Source of the DNA: Entonaema liquescens
Lineage: Eukaryota; Ascomycota; Sordariomycetes; Xylariales; Xylariaceae
NCBI GenBank assembly: GCA_902805475.1
Contig: CADCSX010000023.1
Location: 744,001 to 808,000 of the forward strand
Length of the DNA: 64,000 bases
Direction: 5' to 3'
The stretch's first letter is position 1. Each line of letters begins with the position of its first letter. The notes under the pieces are model-generated. The model did no database searches. It saw only the letters and a program-made list of their open reading frames with translations, and was not told the origin of the DNA. The position numbers were made by a program, and so were the translations under genes. Shown in pieces: positions 12,095 through 23,424 of the stretch.

Positions 12095-14715
12095 CGTCGC
12101 GCGCCGCCACGTTGCAACTCGCAAATCGGTACCATGTCCACAAGTCACAAAATTGGACGGGTAGTTGCACAAACAGGTGCTGCGTTAACGATACCGCTTT
12201 TTTCCATTAGGGTGTTAACTCACAATATTGCCCAATGATCATTCTAGCGATCATTCTAGCAAGCTATGGTATTACTCCATCCTGGCTATAATATCGTTCC
12301 TATCTGTCAACCGCCAATGAAGTCGGTTCATTACTGGGATTTTTCAACTTCGGACGCCTCTTTTCCGCCAAGTTTCATCTAAGTATTTTGCCACTCCGCG
12401 TCCGAACATTCGCGTACCGGAATCAACCGTAGCTCCACCATTCCCATTTGATCGGAATTCTCGCTGTTTTACAATCATGAATTCACTGAACAGATTAGCG
12501 TCTGACTCCTAAAGCTTTTTCTACTTCTCCCTATTGACGCTGCGTCCACCCTATATCCCTATTCTCCTATGCTCGACGCGCGTTCAATCATGGTTATGAT
12601 CATGTTCAGGAATATAAAAATGTCTAGAGCTCACGATTGCGACGCGTCGAAGACGGATTTAGATGCTCGTTTGACCAACGTCATCTACTCGCTTCAAATC
12701 GGCTCATTCGCACTCCAAGAGCTCCCAATTGCGCTTCTACACACGCGTGTTTGCATACACGTAGACGACGTGCTCTAGTCATATATATACCGAGCTTATA
12801 TATACACCTATATACGCGTGGAAACTCACGTACACATCTGTGACACTTGTTCTATATTGATTTATTTGCTTTGGGGGTATCCGTCATCTCACATTAAATA
12901 ACATGGCCCCACCATCCTTGAGCGCTACATCACATACCGCCGTCGCCATGTCTAGCCGTTCTTCCTACTACTCATATAAGTCAAGGTGATACCCCATCCA
13001 CCGCTAACACCAATATGCCTCCCACTAACACAACAAGCTCATCCCACTGGCCGTCCAATCAAACATTGGCCAGTCGAAATAAAGTCGATGTGTCTATTAG
13101 CGAGACAGACAAAATGGAAAAGTTTTTCGCAACTGGCCAGCCAAGTAAAAAGTCAAAAGCCTCTATGGAACGTGAACTAGCTGCATGGCAAGCTGGTTAT
13201 GACAATGCTTCTAGGAAGTGATAGTAAAGTTAATATTTGCCGAGGTACTCACCAAAGGAGGACCAAAAATAAAAAATAAAAATAAAAAAAGCTTGTATGA
13301 TAGCTGCGCTATCGTCTGTATATATGTACCCGGTTAGCGACTGCGGATTCTGGTTGGTAGCCTATTTATTTACCTTGAGATTTCTCTATAGGTCACCATG
13401 TTATCGGTGTTATATTCATATAAAGTTATCTTTTGCTGTTTCCTAACTTCGTATCACTACATAGCCCCAGAACCCATCTATGTAAGCCCGAGCCTCATAC
13501 GACTTAATATGGAACTACATCATTATTATCTAAAGCTATATGCATGCGATAAAATGCCATATCCCCACACTATACACTATAAAGCCGCTACATAGCGCGC
13601 GGGTAAAAGCGGGTATCATGTTGGTAACAAATATCTAAGTACTTAGGTACTATCAAGCCTCATCACTACTAGAGGGCGCAAGGGGAACCATATCTTGGTA
13701 GGTTAGGTAGGAACGTCAGATACAATCTAGATGGAACTAAAAAAGCCGTATAACCGAAGTCCCCATAATTATGTTGGTTCAAAACAACTTGGTTAATAGT
13801 TTCCTCAAACCATCTTTCATCTAGTTGTAGGTAGTTCACTTCAGCAGCCCCAACTCCCTAATGTCTTCCGCTGTTATTCTTGTGGTTTTCAAAAAAGGAA
13901 AAAGTAAAAAATAAAAATAAAAATAAACATGATACATAAAATAATGCGTACCCTGTTGGCAATCAACTACAACTACCTTCGATGACTCTATTCGCCGAAG
14001 GAGAAATATTTCAGGGATAGAATTGTTTGTTCGTGGTCTGTGCAAATATGCAAAAAGGGGGGCGGTGTCCGGGATTGGGCCCGGATAGTACCTCAAATAC
14101 CTACCTCGATACCAAGGCAGACCATTGGGCACACATATTATGTGGTATAACGTGAAGTAATCATGATCCTAACACTGCCTTTTTCAATAAGGACAACGGG
14201 CGGTGTGTTAAGTATGCAGCAAATGGAGTCACTCTTCACCTGCGCGTCATCGTAGATCAAATCTCTGTTATGACGAAGTTGTTTTGACCGATTTTGTACG
14301 CGTATAATTATTGAAGGCAATCAATTCACTGCTGCACCCTTTACGCATCTACGGCGTGAAAGATGACCAGAGCACCAAAGCAGGGCCAATGTGTCTCATG
14401 CCAAAGAAAAATAAGATCAAATATATAGGACCTGCCTGGCTCGCATATACATGCCTACAGCAAATACGTGGCTAGAAGTTACAATTTATGAACCACGAAT
14501 GCTGATGTATGGTTGGATATAGGTACTAACTTGAAGTTTGTAGTATCTTATAGCTGTTGCAAAACGAGACAAAACATAAAGAGAACCCCTTATCTATATG
14601 GATAGCAGTGCTGCCTCTAGATGTTAAAGCCAGAGGCAACTATTAAATATTACAGTCGCTCATAACATCTAGCAGGTTCGCTTTAGTGGCGTATTAAGAC
14701 AATAGTCTATCGAGT
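12095..14715. other. Gene-poor region next to the AT block
   Basis: No confident gene. A 68-aa frame at 13015-13221 (starts MPPTNTTSSS, contains KKSKASMERELAAWQAGY) has an ATG and a plausible composition but no recognisable domain. Composition is mixed, with A-rich runs near 13262-13290 and 13898-13927, a hairpin GATAGC/GCTATC near 13299-13313, and a possible zinc-cluster remnant near 14363-14475. Confidence 0.35.
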
Positions 14716-15519
14716 ATGTCGGAACACGCGCAGGACCAAGAGGAGCATAAAGAGCACCTTTGCTCGTATTATATGAGCTGGGAAAATCCACGGGCGCGAC
14801 GGTGGATGGATTGTCGATACCGTGAGGCCCCTTTTCGCGGAAAAGAAACAATTGTGGGATAGCAGTACAACGTGCAAGTCTTTTAGGTCGATAATCCGAA
14901 AAGCTTTGCATACGAAAAAGTCACGAAGATCGTTTGCTTTGATTTTGGTAATCTAGGCTTTAAAGATCCTCGGTGGCCGTTAGGACGGCAGCAGCCAGAC
15001 ATTCATAATGCAGTGAAGACAATAGCGAGGTATCTCGCCGTCTTATCTATAACAGACGAGATTCGTTCCAGCACAGGGAACACGGTGCGCATATTAGCCC
15101 AAGAGCCTGACTACGTTGAAGGATTGAAGCAGATCTTGTGGGAAAATGGGGTTGAAGTGGTAGGATGTTTCGGTGCCGGGGGCTTCGCTGAAGTAGACGA
15201 TAGCTCTATAGTAGTTACCGCTTTCCCCTCTACGCCTATTAAGCAAATCATTGCCGACATTGCGCGGCCCGTTTTGATCGTAGCCACAGAAGGCGACACC
15301 ACTTTCACGGGAGCAGAGTAAAGAAGAACCAAACCCCCTAAGTTGAAATAGGTGCAGCCAGCTCTAACATATGTCTCTTCTAGTGGATCAAGTGCTGATC
15401 TGGAATCCTCCCGTGCGAATCAAATGTGGGAAGACTACGAATCCTATGTCTTTCCAGCGACACTTACCGAAGAACAATCTATACCTAATGGGGTTGACCC
15501 CAGCGAAGATATATGCTAG
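14716..15519 (+). CDS. SRR1-like domain protein, 5' part uncertain
   Basis: The clear part runs from 14887 to 15317 (VTKIVCFDFGNLGF.., EVDDSSIVVTAF, QIIADIARPVLIV), the pattern of fungal SRR1-like domains. It continues after a good 66-bp intron (15318-15383, donor GTAAAG, branch CTAAC, acceptor TCTAG) into a last exon 15384-15519 (..ANQMWEDYESYVFPA..). Upstream, an ATG at 14716 is in the same frame and gives MSEHAQDQEEHK.., but two TAG stops lie at 14860 and 14884. A 33-bp intron 14854-14886 (GTGGGA..TTTTAG) would remove both in phase, but it is short with a weak donor. So the gene is either intact with an unusually small intron or a recent pseudogene. SRR1 was named for circadian and light signalling in plants; the role of the fungal proteins is unknown. 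Confidence 0.6.
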
Positions 15520-15792
15520 AGAGACTAGTGATACTGTTGCTAGGGATACGTAACTAGAACTATGTCAATATTGCAGACAGCATCGTCACCTCGAACGGTA
15601 GTTGATAAAGAGTGAAGCTAGAAATCTACAATAAGTCCGAAAAGAGAAGTCGAAGACAATCTAAGATTACATAGTCCAATAAGTAGCCTTTAAGGAAAAT
15701 AGATACCATATTGTAGTGAACGACACGTGCTATCTATTCATCCCGGACTTTATGATATGATATAATTTTAATAAACAGAACCGTCGACCATT

Positions 15793-16849
15793 TCACTTTG
15801 GCGGTAACTCCGAAGGTCTTACTTCAAAGTCGCCCCCGCCAAGTGCATCAATAGCCTTCCCAATATCCTCGATAACTTCTACAATCTCACGGGGCAGCGG
15901 TCCCTTATTAATATCCTCAATATTCTGCTTCAACTGCTCCACCTTCGTAGCTCCCAAGATAATCCCATCCTCCTCCCGGAGCGCAGAATGGTACGCTAGC
16001 CAGCGCAGCGCCGCTTCCGAAGGCTTTATCCCGAGCGGCTCGATGGCCTCGAGGAGCTTCCTCACGGCGTCGTGGAACTCGGGCCTGTCGTACCACCGCG
16101 CGAAGTGCGCCCCGTAGGCGCTTCGCAGACGGGTCCCCTCGGCGGTCCCGAGGGTTAGCTTACCGGTGAGAAAGCCGCCGCCGAGGGGCGAGTAGGCGTT
16201 ATATGTCATGTTGTGCTTCCGGAGAAATGGTAGCAGCTCTTTCTCGGGGGCTCGGCAGATCAGGTTGTATTGCCCCTGGTACACCGATGGCTTGACGTAG
16301 CCCTCCTTCTCGCATATCTCTACGAAGGACTTTAGCGTGTCGAGTGGGAAGTTGGAGAGGCCAATCTAGGTTAGGTTATTCCGTTAGCATTTCGAAAATG
16401 ATATTCTTTAGATCTTCACTAACCTTTTCACAGAACCCCTTTTGGTACTGCTCATTGAGTGCTGCTGCTTGTTCGGCCAAGGGCGTTTTGGGGTCCGTAG
16501 TGTGAGCGTAGAGAATTCCTATCTTCTCAGTGCCTAGGGTCTTCAAGCTGTTCTCAACGCTCTTCCGTACCGCTTCTTTGCTGAGAGTTCCGGCGCTATT
16601 CTGTCCTGCAAATAGCACCTTCGTGTTGATTGTGAAACTTTTAGAGGAAGCTTTTACTTGTCCGAGCATTCGTTCCGAGGCGCCGTGGTTATCTGGTGGA
16701 TATCTAGCGGCTGTATCGATTTGGGTTAGGCCACCCTCATGCATGGCATCGAGGAACTTGGAGACATTTGCCTCGTCTTGTAGTGCAGGCACATGGGATG
16801 AGCCAAATGTCGTCGTTCCAAAGTAGATAATGGGGTGTTTTTGTGCCAT
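15793..16849 (-). CDS. Aldo-keto reductase, AKR7-like (aflatoxin-aldehyde reductase family)
   Basis: Two exons, 16849..16424 and 16365..15793, give 332 aa, the usual family length. The 58-bp intron has donor GTTAGT, branch CTAAC and acceptor CCTAG, joining ..KGFCEK to IGLSNFPLDTL. The catalytic tetrad of the superfamily is visible: Asp in QIDTAARY, Tyr in the same motif, Lys in INTKV, His in ILYAHTTDP. NADPH-binding segments near the C-terminus (GIILGATKVEQLKQN) are present. The enzyme should reduce aldehydes or ketones with NADPH; the physiological substrate cannot be told from sequence. It lies alone, with no adjoining biosynthetic genes. Confidence 0.9.
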
Positions 16850-18109
16850 GGTGTGAATCGTAAGATGCTTTGGCTATAGATCTATTGAATTATGCAAGTA
16901 TAGTTGAATCTAATCATATAGCCAGTTCCTCATGGTAGTTCTATATCACAGCGTGACACAACATATATATAGTAACATTTTTCGATATTTTCACACTACT
17001 CGACCAATCTCGCCACATCTGACACGCCGACTTAGTCCGAACCTATTAAATATTAAATGCAGGGAAGAGTATAGGTATAGTTGGGAAGGATGGTATATAA
17101 AGCCGATGACGCGAAGAAAGACGCGAGGTCCCGTGACCAAACCATTTGCTACATATCGGCTATGGGTAACATTCGATCTCGGGTTACCGCGCCTTTTCGA
17201 CCATCCGAACTTATACTATCGCGTCTATACGCGTATATGTAAGCCGTGCTAGATGGGTGTTTATAGAAGCTTATGACGTAATATATATATATCTCTCAGA
17301 TCTTCTATAGCTTTATCAAAACCGCTAAGAACGGCTTAACTTTTCAATAATGCTTATTTCAAAGTATGAGATGTAACGAGCTTAGTTATAGGATAATGCG
17401 ACTGGGCGTCGGGTGTAACAGACAACCTCTAAGGTTGAGTTACCCACTGCTAAACAAGCACGAACAAAACTATAACCTTACTTATTAGGTAGGATTCTAG
17501 TATTGCATTATTCGCTATGATAGTATCTAGGCTTAACTACACCCTCTGGTCCGTTCTAATCTTCATAGACTCTAATGTCTATAAATAGGAGGTGTGAAAC
17601 CAGCGGATAACTTAACGTTAGCTTCTTAAAGTTAAGTATGCGAATAGCTTCAGACTTATATAGTGCTTAGTAAATCCTCAGACACTGGTTCATTATTCCT
17701 ATACCAATCCGCCGCTTCTTCCATGGATCTAAATGTTCCATGAGATAACCCACAAGACAACTAAGGTTTCTATATGGAAGAATTGGCCGAGCACGTATAC
17801 CCATCCAGTAGCCCAAACCTCAAAGATATGGTCAATGCAAACCACTAGATGTTTTAAGCTTGACTGAGCGTCTCTCAACACGATGGCTCTATGTTTATCT
17901 TAGTAGGAACTTTAGCAATAGCTGCGCATATAAAACAGAGATGTCTCGCCCTTTTCATCAAATAGTCGATCTGTTCTACCATCCTCCTCATCCTCACTTC
18001 TATCTACACTTCCATCTACACTTCCGGGAAACGAAACCTGAACACAGAATAGCAACAAAGCTCAAGAAATATATATCTTAAACGACATCTTACATTCAAA
18101 TCCGTCACC
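16850..18109. other. Intergenic region, no gene seen
   Basis: Frames here are short and lack recognisable domains; a plus-strand 106-codon frame at 16932-17252 looks accidental. The right end near 17940-18109 should be the promoter and leader of the secreted-protein gene. Confidence 0.4.
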
Positions 18110-18655
18110 ATGAAGTGCTTAAGAAACTTCTTCCGTCTAATCGTAATCTTCCGCACCACCTACGCTCTTACTCCGCGGCTCATCGCAGAGAACGTCGCAA
18201 GCGTAAACAACGCCACCACACTCATGCCCGGCGTATCCCTAGACGATCCCGAGATCCCCTCTAACAACAACTCCGAGGTCGACATCGACAGCATCATCCC
18301 CGTATCGCACCACGGGTGCACGCGCTGGGAGCTGAACGGGCTCGACATCACGACCGCCATCGACAAAACGGTGCTCTGGAGCGACCAGGGCGGCCATGTC
18401 AACGGAAAAAGCGTCCACGTGGAATTCCAAGGGGAAGCCGCCGTCTACCTGTGCAATTGCAAGTACCACCACCTAGACGGCGCGCCCAAGGACGAGATGT
18501 GGGAATTCGCAGCAAGGCTGACGGAAAACTGTGGCTTGGGCGGGACTGGTTGGATTTTCAGCAAGAAATGGGAGAAGGGGTACGGGGTTGTTCCCAAGTC
18601 CGTCGGTGAGATGCACCCTCGGAAGAAACTATGCCCTCCTGGTTGCTGCAACTAG
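18110..18655 (+). CDS. Small secreted cysteine-containing protein, candidate effector-like
   Basis: A single exon of 181 aa with ATG in good context (CACCATGA). Residues 1-19 form a hydrophobic signal peptide (FFRLIVIF core) with a likely cleavage after TYA. The mature part has seven cysteines, including CNCKYHH and a terminal CPPGCCN, an N-glycosylation site (NAT), and a compact C-terminal domain with several Trp and Gly. The family is not recognised. Size, secretion signal and paired cysteines match fungal small secreted proteins that act outside the cell, but an effector role is only a possibility. The GC-rich codon use differs from the AT-rich flanks. Confidence 0.75.
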   Translation: MKCLRNFFRLIVIFRTTYALTPRLIAENVASVNNATTLMPGVSLDDPEIPSNNNSEVDIDSIIPVSHHGCTRWELNGLDITTAIDKTVLWSDQGGHVNGKSVHVEFQGEAAVYLCNCKYHHLDGAPKDEMWEFAARLTENCGLGGTGWIFSKKWEKGYGVVPKSVGEMHPRKKLCPPGCCN

Positions 18656-19001
18656 CTGGGCCTGGAATTACGAGGTTAGCTACTTAATTATACGGTGGTA
18701 GCGTAGGGCCAAGAAGAGATTTGAGAACAAGATTGCGAGTGGTATATTCGCAATATAGCTTTTTTTTTCTTTAACTAAAGTTCAACGTACATGCCGTCCG
18801 TGATGAGTGGTATAGCAAAATGAAGCCCTAACTCCGCCGCATGATGCAAAGTGACATATGATACATGTACAATCCTAGCTCCAACTCTTGTGTGAAATCA
18901 TCGTCTGTTGCCCTTCTAATGCAAAACCAGATCCGCCTTCAAATCGCCTTTTAGAAACTGAAAGGAGTAGAGTTAACAAGTCGTTCAAGCCGACAAACCA
19001 T
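18656..19001. other. Convergent 3' region
   Basis: This stretch lies between the ends of the secreted-protein gene and the frataxin gene. No feature is supported. Confidence 0.4.
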
Positions 19002-19613
19002 TCACTCGGGTTCTACTTCGACCGTGACGCCCGTCTCTTTGAGCAAAAGCTCGGTAAGCGTCGAGCCGTCTCGATGGTAGACCCATTCTCCCTGTCCCTC
19101 GCTTGATCGCACATAGTCGTATCGCTTCGGGCCGGAAACGGGAGATGAGAGCCAGATCTGCTTATTGGGAGGCTGCTTGTTGATGACGTAGGTGCCGACG
19201 TTGGGGATCTTAACGGTCATAACGCCAGACTAGACATGAGAAATTAGCATTATCCAGTGTCGCATTTTGTAGGCTAGCGGGTAGTAACTTACGCTGTACT
19301 CAACGTCAATTTCTCCATGCTCATCCTGGAGCTCCTCGAACTTGGTAAGCACGGCGTCGAGGTACGCGTCGGCAAGTTCGTGATACTGGGACATTGTGAT
19401 CGTAGTAGGAGTATCGGCCTTCGGTGCTTCCTGTTGCGCTACGAAAGAAGTCGCGGAGAAGAGGCGCATCTGAACAGGTTGGTGCGACATGACGCGAGAC
19501 GAGAGTAGCGCCGTGAGTCGTTGGTTGGCGCTGGGCACAGCGGAGCGGCGTGCAATAGTGAGAATGTTGCTGCGGGCGCTTTGGCCAAGCTTTGAGAAGT
19601 TGGCGCGCATCAT
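19002..19613 (-). CDS. YFH1: Frataxin, mitochondrial iron-sulfur assembly factor
   Basis: Exons 19613..19293 and 19229..19002 encode 182 aa. The 63-bp intron begins GTAAGT and ends GTCTAG, phase 0. The first 75 residues are rich in Arg, Ser and Ala with no acidic residues early, as expected for a mitochondrial presequence. The frataxin domain follows: an acidic first helix (YHELADAYLDAVLTKFEEL), then DVEYSSGVMTVKIP, the signature GTYVINKQPPNKQIWLSSP, and GPKRYDY. The acidic ridge binds iron, and frataxin stimulates sulfur transfer on the Nfs1-Isd11-Isu complex. All landmark residues are present, and length fits fungal orthologues. There are two adjacent ATGs at the start; the first is used here. 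Confidence 0.95.
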
Positions 19614-21544
19614 TGCAACTTCGTGGGTGTGATACGGTTCTTTGGAGAATTGGTAATTGTTGACTGCGCCGATAATGGTAAAGGAGAACGACGAAAAGTT
19701 TGAAGAGAAGTCGACGATTTTAAATCACTGCCTAGAGCTTTTGGCGCCCTAGAAAAAGGATTACTGCATTTCAGGCAGAACCCAAGAGTGAATCCGGCGC
19801 CGTTGTAAATGCGATTGTTGTAGTGTTGCCGGCGAATCGGGAATTTGAGGTTTAGAAAAAAATAAAGGCTTTTAAAAAGTGTTTAGGAAGCTTCGGCGTG
19901 GATGGCGCAGGCAGCTACCCCCACTAGAGGGGGAACTGCTATGTATATACATAATCCCTGCAGCCTTGCAGCTTTTAGCGACTTGGGATATGGTCCGAGC
20001 TCTCCTATGAGCTCATTATCCCTGTAATCCTTTCCCCTGGGTCGGCCTTTTACCTTCACCTAACAGGTACCGAATCAGAATCATCTTAGAGGGCTCCCGG
20101 CACCTAGGTTCTGTAACTGTAAAGATTCTTGTCCTAGGGAGTACGCCAAGATACCCCATTATACAGAGAGCTTAGACACTTCATTTGAATACATGTTAAT
20201 ATAGGTAGTTATTGAAAAGTGGGATCTTCAAGTTACATACCATATGTACAAGCTAATGCTTTCTTTCGTTCATTTAAGGGTTTATACCCAAAGCCTCTCA
20301 AGGTTCGCTTGTAGAAAAGCATATAATAAGGAATAGTATTATGCCACAGACTTCTATCACAGATCCAAATTTAGAATGTTACTCTTATACCCTTTGAGTG
20401 AATATCAATATATCCATATAATTAATAACTACAATATTTGAACCTCCTTTACGAAATATCAGTCGAACAGAAAGGTGGATATTTCCAGTACCATTCTATA
20501 TACCACCCACTAATACAGAAACCTCCCTGTATATGTGGAGAAGAGCTCTCGTTGTTTTATCCTCTAGGTATATAGGTACTCTTCAACCAAACGAGTGTAA
20601 CCACTGAATTAGATGGTCTTCGTATATCCCATCCACCATTCAATCCAAGTATCATTCAACAATCGTCCCATATATACTCCAATGTATTTAGAGTTCTACT
20701 GGACCGACGTAGGCTCCCATCGTGGGGGCAAACTTGGCTCTTACTAATGGAAGTGAAAATCACTCAAAGCTTTACCAAACCTAGAGAGCAAAATTTTGAG
20801 GGGGGAGTGAAGAGGCCCACAGTTGTTTGCTAAAAGAAGGGGGTTGATTGGAGCCTATGGGAATAGTCTTTTTTTCGGATGTGAAAGTCATATGAAAGTT
20901 CTTTGCTAGCCTAGCCTTTTATGATAGCTTTCGCTCTTCGATAGATATGGGTCAACCCAATCGGAGGCGTGGAACTCGACAGGAACCCCGTCTATAGGTA
21001 GATAACATTGATATCTCTATCCCAATATCTTCATAGGATCTACATTCCTTTCATCACAACTAGAGAAATGCGACGCCAGCATGATGGCCGATCAGCCCTA
21101 TTGAGATATCTATTGTAGCTGTAGACCGGCAAGAATCGGCGATGGGATGCATGGGGAGAGGCAAATATCTCTGCAGATATCTAGACCTAAATCCGACTCT
21201 TAGTTGCATACGGTTAGTATGACGACACTACCCGAGAGCTACCCCGCTTCACGATGAGTATAAAGACGTTGAGCAGAGTCTCGTGAAGGACGAGTTCTTC
21301 TCTTCTTTCTACACCCACCTGACTTTCGCCAATTCAGACAGATACTATCTGCATTAGCATATGTACGCCTCGTAGTAGAGACCAATTCTCTATTGTCCTT
21401 TAGCCAATGGCGTATACTAATTGTTAACTTGACCAGGACCGATACTCGGTACGCGTCAAGATGGCGACCCCGCCAGAGGACATGACCTCGAATTGGTTAT
21501 CCAGCAAGAGTCAAAATGACTGCACTTGATCAAAAATCCCTCAG
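19614..21544. other. Long divergent intergenic region
   Basis: Nearly 2 kb between frataxin and THI4, with no supported gene. It probably contains both promoters and the first non-coding exon of THI4 at its right end. Confidence 0.4.
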
Positions 21545-21797
21545 GTAAAGAATCTGAGATGAGCCATGAGCCGGTGTTCGGGTCTCTGCGTCCCGTCCAT
21601 AAGTGTATCCAACCATGCCCATATGGAACCCCTCATTTCTATATGAATGACATGGAGATGCATGGAGGACGGGACAAAACGCAGAGCTCGTTCTGAGATT
21701 ATACGGCCGAAAACTTGATCTGGATAATACCAGCGAAAGGATCATGCTCTCGATGTTTCCCCCTTTACCCCTCCAAGCGGCAACTAACACATATTAG
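21545..21797 (+). other. Putative 5'-UTR intron of THI4 holding the riboswitch
   Basis: A CAG|GTAAAG donor at 21545 and a CTAACACATATTAG branch/acceptor ending at 21797 bound a 253-bp candidate intron. It encloses the whole riboswitch and ends 25 nt before the THI4 ATG. Other donors inside could be used alternatively, as is known for TPP-controlled splicing in Neurospora. Confidence 0.6.
21655..21751 (+). promoter_or_regulatory. TPP riboswitch (THI element) in the THI4 leader
   Basis: The conserved cores are present in order: CTGAGA at 21693-21698, then ACTTGATCTGG from about 21713, TAATACCAGCG, and AAGGATCATGC. The ends pair as helix P1 (GAGA.GCATG at 21655-21664 with one bulged T, against CATGCTCTC at 21743-21751). 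GGAC (21667-21670) pairs with GTTC to close the CTGAGA helix. This element binds thiamine pyrophosphate and, in fungi, changes splicing of the leader so that thiamine shuts off the gene. Its place directly upstream of THI4 confirms the call. Confidence 0.93.
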
Positions 21798-21822
21798 AAA
21801 ACTTGCCTAAATAACAATCAAA

Positions 21823-22900
21823 ATGGCACCATCTGCTGTCGAAGTTGTAGAGCCTGCCACCCTTCCCCACAAGGGAGGCATCCCCGTTGGCAACGGAAAA
21901 GTTCGTGCCAATGGAGATGTTCAGGTCCTCGACGCGAAGTGGAAGGAGTTCTCTTTCGAACCCATCAGGGAGTCGCAGGTCGCCCGTGCTATGTACCGAC
22001 GATACTTCAAGGACCTCGACACTTACGCCGAGTCTGACATTGTCATCGTCGGTGCTGGCTCGTGTGGTCTTAGCACGGCTTATACTCTTGCCAAGGCCCG
22101 TCCTGACTTGAAGATTGCGATCATTGAGGCTAGCGTCTCCCCTGGTGCGTCTATTTTATACAGCAGTACTTAATCGAATAGTTAGGTTGACCTCTAGCGT
22201 AGGCGGCGGTGCTTGGCTCGGAGGCCAGCTCTTCAGCGCTATGGTTATGCGCAAGCCGGCCGACAAGTTCTTGACCGACCTTGGTGTACCATTCGAAGAC
22301 GAGGGTGCTTACGTCGTCGTTAAGCACGCCGCCCTCTTCACTTCGACCCTGCTGTCGAAGGTCCTGGCCTTCCCTAACGTCAAGCTTTTTAATGCCACCT
22401 CTGTTGAGGATCTCATCACTCGCCGTGACGAGTCTGGTAACATCCGAATTGCTGGTGTTGTTACCAATTGGACTTTAGTCTCGATGCACCATGACGACCA
22501 GTCCTGCATGGACCCCAGCACTATCAACGCGCCTGTTATTATCAGCACCACTGGCCACGATGGGCCGTTTGGTGCTTTTAGCGTCAAGCGACTGGTCAGC
22601 ATGCAAGCGATCGAGAAACTCGGTGGCATGCGCGGTCTAGATATGAACACTGCCGAGGATGCCATCGTCAAGGGTACCCGAGAAATCGTGCCCGGCTTGA
22701 TCGTAGGTGGCATGGAGCTCAGCGAGGTTGACGGGGCCAACCGTATGGGACCAACCTTTGGGTAAGTGATATAATCCCTAAAAATGAATGAAAGACCCAT
22801 GTACTAATTGATATAAAGTGCCATGGCTCTATCCGGCGTGAAAGCGGCCGAGGAAGCCTTGAAGGTCTTTGAGCAACGCCAGAAGGAGAATACATTCTAA
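21823..22900 (+). CDS. THI4: Thiamine thiazole synthase
   Basis: Exons 21823-22144, 22203-22761 and 22819-22900 give 320 aa. Introns are 58 bp (donor GTGCGT) and 57 bp (GTAAGT). The N-terminal dinucleotide-binding motif reads DIVIVGAGSCGLS, followed by the glycine-rich GGGAWLGGQLFSAM. The cysteine that serves as the sulfur donor is present in HHDDQSCMDP, so this is the single-turnover suicide type that forms the thiazole of thiamine from NAD and glycine. The C-terminal GANRMGPTFGAMALSG is typical. The protein acts in the cytosol or mitochondria. It is regulated by the TPP riboswitch in the leader. The gene appears fully intact. Confidence 0.96.
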
Positions 22901-23424
22901 GTCTAGGCTTTATCATAAGCTGGTAGACGCGAGGGCTTCAAACGTACCTGATATATCATGGCTATCGCTTTGGAGGTACATATCTTTCTCTAAATAAGCA
23001 ATGAGCATACGTGACCCGCAGAATACATTCATTACCTAGAAGCCATATCTCTGTTGCCAATGCTCTGAAGTGCATGCCGGACCTAAGATTAAATACATAA
23101 ATTTGGGTTTAATCCCACCATTAAACTTATAACGCGTCTGTGAGATCTGGGATAACAAAAGCAAGAATTTACGAGATGCATGACAGTAACAACCCGTTTC
23201 CTTTTGGCGCGTAACTTCCCAAACCACTAGTCTAACAGGCCCCGTTTTTACCGAACTCCGGACATCCCGGAGTAAATCCGGAACAACTATCTGCTCCACC
23301 TTGTTTGCGCGTTAAATAGCTTCCTCCATCGCAAAATTTCTCTGGCAATTTCCCAAGAACAAAATCAACAATATTTTCACTGGCACACCTCACTGGCACA
23401 ACCTGTGGAAGATGATGCGCCGCA
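22901..23424. other. Intergenic region between THI4 and the phosphatase gene
   Basis: About 520 bp without a supported feature; it contains the THI4 3' end and the next promoter. Confidence 0.4.

Noticed and set aside
16932..17252. 106-codon plus-strand frame
   Set aside because: No domain, AT-rich random composition, no flanking splice logic.
21530..21790. Minus-strand 86-codon frame over the THI4 leader
   Set aside because: It is the antisense shadow of the riboswitch.
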